Shown here: piece after piece, positions 1 through 8,184 of the stretch
How positions within the stretch are numbered: position 1 is the stretch's first letter
How the letters are laid out: each line of letters opens with the position of its first letter
Assembly (NCBI GenBank): GCA_018398765.1
Contig: JAHBMJ010000886.1
Span: 1 to 20,906 of the forward strand
Direction of reading: 5' to 3'
DNA length: 20,906 nucleotides
From: Chromera velia
Lineage: Eukaryota > Sar > Chromeraceae
The notes under the pieces: model-generated
The model's input: the letters and a program-made list of their open reading frames with translations, nothing else
The model's database searches: none
Told to the model about the DNA's origin: nothing
Translations under genes and position numbers: made by a program

Positions 1-1
1 T

Positions 2-45
<44 letters not shown>

Positions 46-85
46 CATACAGTGTATGTATATATACATATACACACACACACAG

Positions 86-129
<44 letters not shown>
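1..129. repeat. (TG)n then (CA)n microsatellite pair
   Basis: A TG run of about 40 bases is followed by a short mixed TA/CA spacer and then a CA run of about 50 bases. The two runs are reverse complements, so either strand could fold back on itself. The CA run joins directly to the left end of the inverted-repeat element at 130. There it replaces the outer bases (TCACCACAA) that the other copies of this end carry. Open frames here are only Cys-Val or Thr-His strings and are not genes. Confidence 0.95.
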
Positions 130-132
<3 letters not shown>

Positions 133-228
133 TTTGTCCCTCCTGTCCGGCCACCTTATGGCGTTCAGACAGAAGGTAAAGCGAGGATAAGAACCTTAGG
201 AAGATCTAGAGAAGGAACGTGAGCAACA
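130..228 (+). repeat. Left terminal inverted repeat of the element
   Basis: This 99-bp arm begins TGCTTTGTCCCTCCTG. It matches the reverse complement of 2898-2996 without gaps, and also matches 3073-3171 directly. It ends where similarity with the right arm stops, after GAGCAACA. Confidence 0.85.
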
Positions 229-2897
229 CTCAGTCAGGCGACAGTTTACAGAAGGTTTAGCTCTAGAGCGATCTGCTATTCCAATCAGCTGGGTTCATTC
301 TATCATTCCACGGTTTCTGCTCAGTCCTCTTTCTGTTCCTCTCTCTCAGACTCTTGATCTATGTCAAACAGACATCAGACTCAAACGATGTTATCCGTTG
401 CTCAAGTGACATGTTGCATGCTTGAATACAAAGGTCAGACTCGATTTCAACGACTTTGATCGACGCGCGTGACACATACATACATGCAAGTCGATTGCGT
501 ATACACGTGGCGGCGGAGCATAGCGTCGGCACGCGGGCTCATTCAGATACAGCGCATGCGAGGGTCCAGAGGGCGGCGCCACAGGGTAGGACTCCACAGA
601 TCCCTCCCGGCCACAGACAAGAAAATCGCGTCCCCGTGATCAGCCAGACACATTCGAGCATGCGCAGAAAGGGAAAAAAGGCGAGCAAAAGAACATGATC
701 AACCAGACATAATGCAAACCCATACAACTAATAGAACACTTCAAAGCATGTAGTCGAAGGAATGAAATCTCGAGCGTCCTCGCACCATGACAGATGCAAG
801 GAAGAGCAAATCAAGACAACAGACATCAACGAACGAACGGCCATGAACGGTAGCCGGTCAGACCTATCGGAGGGAGACGCCTGGCGGTACACCGTCTCAG
901 ACTGGCTCCACACAGATGTTCGCGTAGAGACGGCTAGCTCCACTAAGGCCCCCATCAACTCCCATGCTACGAGGGGGAGAGGCGATACCCAGAGAACCCA
1001 GAGAGCCTCCAAAGCACCGGCATCCCCCTGCAGGGAGAAGATGTAGAACGGACACAGAGACATGCACGGGCTGTCCCCTCGCTTTTTCTTCTTTTCTCGT
1101 TGAACTAGACATCTCTTTAAAGATTTCTTCTCCTTTTGCTCCTCCTCTACTCATTTTCTCTCCGCCTCTTCCAGTCTCTTTTTCTTAAATTAAGAAGGAA
1201 GCCAGGGATAACCCGAAACGTTTCAAAGCAGCAGAAGGAAGTAAGAAGGAGACAGTGAATGAAAGCGCCCCCTCATGTGCTCGTGCTCTCAGCTACATGA
1301 GGGGTCTGACTCCCAAGCCATACGCAAAGAAGAGAAGCCGAGAGAGAAGAAAGGTCACTCTTCCAAAAGGAGCTCCAGAAGTTCCAAATGTGCGGCACAT
1401 GCGGCGCTCGGCTTGTCGCTCTCGCAGTCCGCCTCTTTGATGCTCAGCTTTGCAATGAGCTCACTCCCCCTCCAAGTTCAGTGCAGGGGCGCAAGGGCGG
1501 TCACAGGCAGTCGCGGGCATACGCGGGCATAAGCATATGGCGGCGATAATCAGGCAGTCCTCTGCCCGCGTTTCATATGCAGCTGACGTAGGGGTAGGCG
1601 ATCGACTTCGAGTTCTCGTTGATAGAAGGGCTCGGCCGTCTCGTCGAGCATAAATACATTTTACGCGTGTCAGCAGCTGCATAAAGGGAGGGAGGGAAGC
1701 GACCGGACATATTGCAGACTGCCCCGCTGGTTTCTTTCTATCTCATCTCTTCTTTCGATCTCGTTTTATCCCTTTGCTGCTCCTTTTGACACATGAACTC
1801 TCAACTTCAGACAAAAGATGCTCCAGTCACACTCAGTCGCTAGTACTTCGCATGCTCTTGGCCAGCCTCGATTCGATTCGCCCCCCCCACCCCGAAACAA
1901 CCCCCCTCTCCCCCTCTTTCCCCCCCTTTCCCTCCCTCTCCCCCCTTCCCCATTGTCCCCCCTTCTCCCCCTTCCCCCATGACCCGCTTTGCCCTTCCCG
2001 ATCCCTGTTAAAAATCTTGCCGGCGCCAGCGAGAGATGAGGCGGCAGCTGCCGTGTGCCCTACTCTGTCTCTCGGTAGGTCTGCTGCGACCCTTCTGCCT
2101 CTCTTGCCGTCAAGGGCAGGCTCGATATCATTTTGTACCCCTTCTTTACTTCCCCCTCCTTCCTACTCCAGGCTCGCCGCATCGGGGTCCCAGAGCAGAA
2201 GGCCTTCCCCGGCTGGCACACCGGCCGTCACTGCGTTGTTCCGTGTGGTACACCGCCACCTGTCCCTTCTGTCTGTTTAACATGCATGCAGAGTCTCGCG
2301 TACCCGATCGAACCGCCACTCATTGAATGATCTACGCAATAGCCAGACAGCCAGAAACGACAAGCTCTCTCTCGGAAGAAAACGGCAGCATTGCAGACAC
2401 ATGGAGAGGCAAAGGGCGTCTTCTTGTGTTTAGACGCTGTCGGAGGACCAGTCCAGACAGACCTAGACACGCTGGAAGTGTTTGCAAGCCATGAAGGTGG
2501 TCGGCCTCTCGCAGACAAGCAAGCAACCAACAGCAAAGACAAGTGAAGGTGATCAGCCGACACCCATCTGGAAGACGGAGACAGTTACAGAATCAAAAGG
2601 CATAAGACAAGCACTCTCCTGGCCGTTTGAATTGCGATCTGCTTATAGGCGGCGGTCTCAATGAAGTCAAGCTCCTCGAAAGTCCAAGCAACACTAAGCA
2701 ACGTCTCCACCATCGGCTTTGGCGACCTCCAACGTCTTTGGGCTCTCCACCCAAGGACAAAGGCAAAGTCTAGGATCAGACTCAAAAGAGATCTCCGAAA
2801 AAGGATTCCAGGCAGCTTGGGACGCAAGGGGACGCTGAATTCCCCTACTCACGGTCTTTGCCTGACCGTGCCCGTATCGTTGCAATCGGTTTCCAAC

Positions 2898-2996
2898 TGT
2901 TGCTCACGTTCCTTCTCTAGATCTTTCTAAGGTTCTTATCCTCGCTTTACCTTCTGTCTGGACGCCATAAGGTGGCCGGACAGGAGGGACAAAGCA
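2898..2996 (-). repeat. Right terminal inverted repeat of the element
   Basis: This is the reverse-complement partner of 130-228, with about two mismatches, both transitions. It also lies head to head with the left end of the second copy (3073 onward). Together they make a large inverted repeat of about 105 bases per arm around a 58-base spacer. Confidence 0.85.
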
Positions 2997-3005
2997 TTGT
3001 GGTGA

Positions 3006-3063
3006 ACGCTCAGCTCGATGAGCGTCGACTTTCATACACCTTCTATGATGGAGATCAGATCTG
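3006..3063. other. Spacer between two inverted-repeat element ends, with a small hairpin
   Basis: This 58-base spacer separates the right end of the first element from the left end of the second. It holds a short palindrome, CGCTCA then six bases then TGAGCG, at about 3007-3024. No coding potential was seen. Confidence 0.5.
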
Positions 3064-3540
3064 TCACCACAATGCTTTGTCCCTCCTGTCCGGCCACCTT
3101 ATGGCGTCTAGACAGAAGGTAAAGCGAGGATAAGAACCTTAGGAAGATCTAGAGAAGGAACATGAGCAACACTCAGTCAGGCGACAGTTTACAGAAGGTT
3201 TAGCTCTAGAGCGATCTGCTATTCCAATCAGCTGGGTTCATTCTATCATTCCACGGTTTCTGCTCAGTCCTCTTTCTGTTCCTCTCTCTCAGACTCTTAA
3301 TCTATGCCAAACAGACATCAGACTCAAACGATGCTATCCGTTGCTCGAGTGATATGTTGTATACTTGAATACAAAGGTCAGACTCGATTTCAACGACTTT
3401 GATTGACGCGCGCGACACGTACATACATGCAAGTCGATTACGTATACACATGGCGGCGGAGCATAGTGTCGGCACGCGGGCTCATTCAGATACAGCGCAT
3501 GCGAGGGTCCAGAGGGCGGTGCCACAGGGTAGGACTCCAC
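3064..3540 (+). mobile_element. Truncated second copy of the inverted-repeat element
   Basis: From 3073 to 3540 the sequence aligns without gaps to 130-597 (constant offset of 2943). My visual alignment finds 17 differences, every one a transition. It starts with the fuller terminus TCACCACAATGC and stops at ACTCCAC, where a (CA)n run begins. Only the left ~470 bases remain and no right arm is present before the AT-rich region. It lies in the same orientation as the first copy, 58 bases beyond its right end. Confidence 0.8.
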
Positions 3541-3778
<238 letters not shown>

Positions 3779-4490
3779 ATGCTTGTTATAAGGCTAGTTA
3801 CAACGGCTTCCAACACTCTAAGTTGTGCAACTTGAACAGCTAAACAACAGTTGTTTTCTAAGCGTATTATAGCAAAAAACAAAAACAGAATTGACATTTT
3901 TTTTTTTTTGTGCAACACCTAAGCAACAGTTGTGCAACACTCAATACAACAGTTACACAACACTTGAATAACAATTTAAAACTATATATATAAATTCATT
4001 AGTGAATTTATGCTCAAAATTTACTTGTAAATTCACTTAAATTTACGTAAATTCATTGTTTGAATTCACAGTATTATTTACGTAAATTCCTAGGCTTTGC
4101 ACTCCATAAATAATGAAAAAAGAACGTTTTTGATCTTTTATTTTTTAGGTAGTACTACTAAACTCACTTAAATTTATTTATAAATTCATTTATTTTTGCA
4201 GCTAGGGTAGTAAAAAGCTTAAACTGTCAAGTTAACACTTATATGTCAATTAAGTAAAGATGTATCAACACTGTCAGTTTCAAGTTTCAATTTCAAGTTC
4301 TAACTCATTAGACTTTAATAGTCACTTTATGAAAAAAAAAATGTTTAAAAAGTAAAAAAAAATGATATCAATTTTTTTATTATTTTTTATATATGTGTCA
4401 TTATAGAAATATGCATGGGCATGATTTTTATTGTGATGTCCGATTTCTATAAATTTTGATCTATTATTTACACCCTTCCCCACCCCACTG
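3779..4490. other. AT-rich non-coding stretch with short repeated words
   Basis: The region is strongly AT-rich, unlike the mixed-composition flanks. At about 3905-3970 the words GCAACAC and CAACAGTT recur. At about 3990-4190, TAAATTCA(C/T)T and ACGTAAATTC recur many times. No long open frame exists. It may be an AT-rich satellite or a decayed element. Confidence 0.6.
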
Positions 4491-5560
4491 CATGGTTTCC
4501 CCCCCGTTCCTTCAGCCGGTCTAATCGATGTCCATGTTTATGTTTAGCGCAGGTCCCCTCACTCTTTAGAATGCACCGCAACTCATATCCCCCCCTCCGA
4601 GCTCAGAGCTGCTCCCGACTGCCACCAATGTTTGCCCCTCCCGAGGCTCCACACCAGAGCACACGAAAAGCACACAACCCGTCTCTGCCTCGATCATCAT
4701 GATGTCTGGATGATCAAAAATCCGTGAAGGGCAACACATAACTGAGCCCCTGAGTGATGTCTACAAGTATGCAACCAGCAAACAAGTAAACAGAATGCAC
4801 CAGCCTTTTCGTCTAAAAGCGAGGACAACAAGACCCATGGTACGAGCACGAAAGCTCACACAGCAGTCTCCGTTGATTCCTCCCAACTGACTTGATTCTG
4901 TTTGATTGGACTCGAGCGTGTCACAAGGGAGTCGCACACGAAAGATATCAGAGGCCAGAGGACCAGAAAGAAAGCCAATGACCTTAAAGAGCAGGGCAAC
5001 GTGACAATATGCGACAATCAGAAGCCACGGTCCTATATATTGCTGTGTGATTTGCAACACGTAGACGGCTTTGCTGGCTTTCTCCCGTTGAGTCCATGGA
5101 AAGATATCAGAAGACAGACAAAGATCAACTGATCAAGAGGCAGACAAAGACAGACTGATAGGCTGGAATGCACCTTAATCGGGGGCTTGAAACGGCAAAA
5201 GACGAATGCTGCTGAGAAATAGGATGGCCAGCAAATAGGCAAAGGCAGCAAGCTAAAGGAGACAAAACTCACAGGACACATTGTCAAGGAGCCGTTTTCA
5301 GACCTTTCCTCGTCTTTATCGCCTCTCGCAATCACGTCGGACACTTCATGTATATATATAGTCATTTATTAATGACGTTGATCCCTGGGTTCCCGAAAAT
5401 GGAAGGTACTGTCAGACTTATGTCAGACTCACAGTATCTCACAGTGATCTAGTGAGAGTAACGCGATGCAAAATGATGCAGAGGCATCTCGCAATCGCTT
5501 GCATGCGGCCCGCGCGCGTCTCCTAGCTTTCATCTCCTTTCTGCATGAAATCTTTCCATT
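4491..5560. other. No gene recognised
   Basis: Composition is mixed. The longest frames, about 100 to 110 codons on the minus strand (4761-5060 and 5033-5365), resemble no family I know and have no clear splice-linked partners. The stretch begins with a C-rich patch near 4480-4510. Nothing else is supported. Confidence 0.5.
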
Positions 5561-5704
5561 GAATTCAAAGTGCCCCTCAACTACGCTTTCCGGCGCACTT
5601 CCCGGCAGCTTTAATGCCCGGCTCGAGGCTCTGAATTCAAAGTGCCCCTCAACTACGCTTTCCGGCGCACTTCCCGGCAGCTTTAATGCCCGGCTCGAGG
5701 CTCT
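5561..5704. repeat. Perfect 72-bp tandem duplication
   Basis: Two 72-base copies (5561-5632 and 5633-5704), each beginning GAATTCAAAGTGCCCC and ending CGAGGCTCT, are identical as read. The period is a multiple of three and open frames run through both copies on both strands (plus-strand frame 5466-5858). A coding role is therefore possible but unproven. Identity implies a very recent duplication or an assembly artefact. Confidence 0.95.
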
Positions 5705-6457
5705 GCAGGCGCATGCAGGCGCCGCCACGCCTTCCATTTCTCTGACAGACCGAAGGTCCATTCAATGTGACGGTATAGCCCGATACCACAGCGGCATATC
5801 TATCCCAATCCTCGAAGGAATTGTGAGTGCTTCCTTGAGTAATCACTTCGAACCATAAGGAAAGAGGCTGAAGAGACAGCGACAGTTGGACTCGGAACGA
5901 GTGCACGGGTGCGTCGGCGGGTCGCCAGCGGTCTACAGACCTCGTGTTAGACTCATTCACCGTGATTGGGGAAAGGGAAGAAGAAGAAAGCGGGTAACAG
6001 AGAGGCAGGACAGCCGAGAATCCCCATCACAGGTCCTTTTCTACAGAAGTCATTCAACGATCATCGTTGCAACAATCGCTGATCGATCAATCAGGCCAAC
6101 GCGTCTTCAGTCCTTCCAGTGGAATTGAATTGGTTGATCGAGGCGCCTGCAGTGATCGGGTGAGTCAATGTGTTTGAGTTGTACCTGCGAGTGAAGTCTC
6201 TTTTGACAATAAGAGGGGATGAAGGCTGCATTTGGGAAGGTCAAATTTGTACCAAGCTTGTCTGAGTTCTCAAGTCTCTGAGTTTGCACTTCTGTGCATG
6301 CAGTACATGTCTTCGGCTCTGCTTTGCGGGTTTCTGCAGGTTTCCGTTGAGGGACGCCGTCGACGACGAGGGCAGCTGGCTGTGTACCCATTGTGACTGT
6401 CCCTCGTGTCGGTTGATTGATATTGGAGCCGTCTACCTGTCTACATATATTTGCCCA
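5705..6457. other. Region upstream of the CBM20-type gene, no gene recognised
   Basis: This holds the 5' side of the gene at 6458. The reading frame stays open upstream to about 6284 but without an ATG. A small upstream exon could lie here, since CTGCAG or GCATGCAG acceptor-like sites occur near 6295-6340. No TATA-like or other promoter motif stands out. Confidence 0.4.
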
Positions 6458-8184
6458 ATGAAGGCTGTATACATTTGCACAATGAACGGGTTGATCGCCT
6501 TTATTGCGCACTGTCCGGAGGTCCAAGAGAATCAACGCGTTGTGGTGGTGGGAGAATGTCCTGAGCTGGGAGGGTGGGAGTTGGGTGGTGCGTTGTCTCT
6601 GACACCTGCACCGTGTGGGCGTCCGTGGTGGGCGTCAAGTGAGGTGAGAGTGAATCTGTCGGCATCCCAGATGGGTGTCTCTGGAGGTGTCGCGACTGAC
6701 GGGCGGACAGGGGGGGACGGGGAGGGAGTGGTTGTGTCAGAATTGAAGTTTCGACTTGTTGCGATTCCGAACGACAGCGACGTTGACAAGTTGCCAGATT
6801 CCCATGAGGTTGTGTGTCTTGAGGGGCTGAAGGGCGGAGATTTCCGTGTGGTGCGTCTGGTTGCGGGGGGTTTTGCTGCTGAGTGCTTTTCGGTGGGAGA
6901 GAGAGGTGAGAGGTGTGAGAACACAATCTGTGTCAGTGAAGAAGTGGGAGGAGAGGGGGAGGACATGGAGGTGGTTGGAATCTCGGTGGAATGGGGGGTC
7001 CCTGAGAGCGTGCAGCTCGCCTTGCTCCCTCATTACACGAACAGGCAGGCAGAGCATTTGCAGAGACAGAGAGAGCATCCTGGTCTGTCTGCCCATCCGA
7101 GCCAGCCAATGATTGCGTGTTCGATGTCCTCAGAGATGACTCAAGCAGCCCTCCAAATGATCAATTCAAAAAGTCAGGACTCTCCCTCTGCAGGCCACAG
7201 ACGGCTGTCCAATGCCGACGGTCTAATGGTGAGGGGGGAAGGGGTGAGGGCAAGAGCACAAGTCTCTCAGTGGGAATTTGCAACCGTCCCACTAATGCCG
7301 AGTGTGAGTCTGACAGCCCGATCCTTCGCCCCCACCCTTCGACCTCCACCCACCTGCAGACGCGTGATCGAACCCGTGATCCGCAGTCAGAAGAGAGGCT
7401 GTGTGAGAGGCCACGCGGCTTTGCAGCTCCCTTGAAGCGTCGTCGGTCAGAGGTTGCTCTCACTCAGGTGAGAGGTGACGAGTGTGATGAGGTGTGTGGC
7501 CTTGACGGTGAGAGAAGTGGGGGTGCTTCGGGTGAGTTGGAGAGTGAGGGGGGTTGTGTGCGGGAAGAGAAGCGTCGTTGTCTGACTGTGTCTCTTCCAT
7601 CCTCTGCCTCTCTCTCTTCAGAGTCCTGCAGAGGGAGGGAGGATCCGGTGGCTGGAAGGAGAGCGATCGTGTCTGCCGAGAATGGTCGTCGGGGGGGAGA
7701 AGGAGGAGAGGTGAAGAGAGACCGCCGTGGGAACATTCTCTGTTTGCATGGACGGGTTCGCAGCAGGTGCAAGGAGTGTGGAGGGGCACGTGTCTGTGAG
7801 CACGGCCGAGAGCGTTACAGGTGTAAATTTTGCGGAGGGTCGAGCATATGTAAGCACGGCCGACGGCGATATAAGTGCAAGGATTGCGGAGGGTCCAGTT
7901 TCTGTGAGCACGGTCGTATTCGCTCTGTTTGCAAGGAATGCGGTGGGGCGAGTATCTGTGAGCACAGCAGGGAGCGCCACTACTGCAAGGATTGTGGAGG
8001 GGCGAGCATCTGTGAGCACGGCCGGCAGCGTCCGAAGTGCAAGGAATGTGGAGGGTCCAGTTTCTGTGGGCACGGCAGGGAGCGCTACTACTGCAAGGAC
8101 TGCGGAGGGAACGGCATCTGCGTGCACAAAAGAAGGCGCTACGGCTGCAAGGAGTGCAAGCTGGTCTCTTCCCTTTCTCTTTGA
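6458..8184 (+). CDS. CBM20-type starch-binding domain protein with C-terminal Cys/His repeats (two-exon model)
   Basis: Proposed exons are 6458-7228 and 7360-8184 (about 531 aa). The start may instead be the ATG at 6482. The intron 7229-7359 has donor ATG|GTGAGG and acceptor ACCTGCAG|ACG. It is phase 0 and joins two reading frames that otherwise overlap. Residues ~8-120 resemble CBM20, a carbohydrate module that binds starch or glycogen: an N-terminal beta strand, then VVVVGECPELGGW, the hallmark (V)VG..PELG.W, then a WW pair and LKFRLVAIPND near the usual second binding region. A low-complexity linker with a basic PLKRRRSE patch follows, which could be a nuclear signal. The C-terminus (7741-8172) is eight 18-residue repeats of C-x-H-G-R-x-R-x-x-C-K-x-C-G-G, likely zinc-binding. 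Localisation and function are unknown. The stretch 7468-7621 looks intron-like (GTGAGAGG to CTCTTCAG) but is open and its removal breaks the frame, so I left it in. The two halves could also be separate genes. Confidence 0.62.
7741..8172 (+). repeat. Eight 54-bp (18-aa) Cys/His repeats
   Basis: Repeats start at 7741, 7795, 7849, 7903, 7957, 8011, 8065 and 8119 with no length variation. The consensus is C-x-H-G-R-x-R-x2-C-K-(E/D)-C-G-G-x2-(I/F/V), giving a C-x-H-x6-C-x2-C ligand set per unit. Unit 5 has HSR for HGR. The last unit has HKR and ends CKECKLVSS, lacking the GG, followed shortly by the stop. From memory, similar CxHGR..CKxCGG arrays occur in multicopy families of algae and alveolates. 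I know of no assigned biochemical role. Confidence 0.9.

Larger units (their letters stand above)
130..3005. mobile_element. Terminal-inverted-repeat element, about 2.87 kb
   Basis: The sequence at 130-228 recurs as its reverse complement at 2898-2996. Both arms are 99 bases with no gaps and about two mismatches, and similarity stops abruptly just inside each arm. This is the form of a class II DNA transposon. The right end carries nine further bases (TTGTGGTGA, 2997-3005) that also precede the neighbouring partial copy, so the true terminus is probably TCACCACAATGC. On the left those bases are lost to the microsatellite. I recognise no transposase in any frame of the interior, so it is either non-autonomous or decayed. 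A clear target-site duplication cannot be defined because the left flank is missing. The interior includes a C-rich pyrimidine tract at about 1880-1990. The superfamily is unknown. Confidence 0.72.

Noticed and set aside
391-597. Minus-strand frame conserved in both transposon copies (also 3334-3540)
   Set aside because: The conservation follows from 96% DNA identity of the copies. Many of the differences change amino acids, so there is no sign of protein selection.
1774-2280. Plus-strand frame of 168 codons, Pro/Ser/Leu-rich
   Set aside because: It mainly reads the C-rich pyrimidine tract inside the transposon, and no domain or conserved pattern is visible.
2661-2930. Plus-strand frame containing STIGFGD, which resembles the potassium-channel selectivity filter
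   Set aside because: Only this short motif matches. There are no flanking membrane helices or pore helix, and the frame runs into the transposon's terminal repeat. It is most likely chance.
4761-5060. Minus-strand frame of 99 codons with a hydrophobic N-terminus
   Set aside because: It has no family resemblance, splice partner or clear coding signature. A frame of this length is expected by chance.
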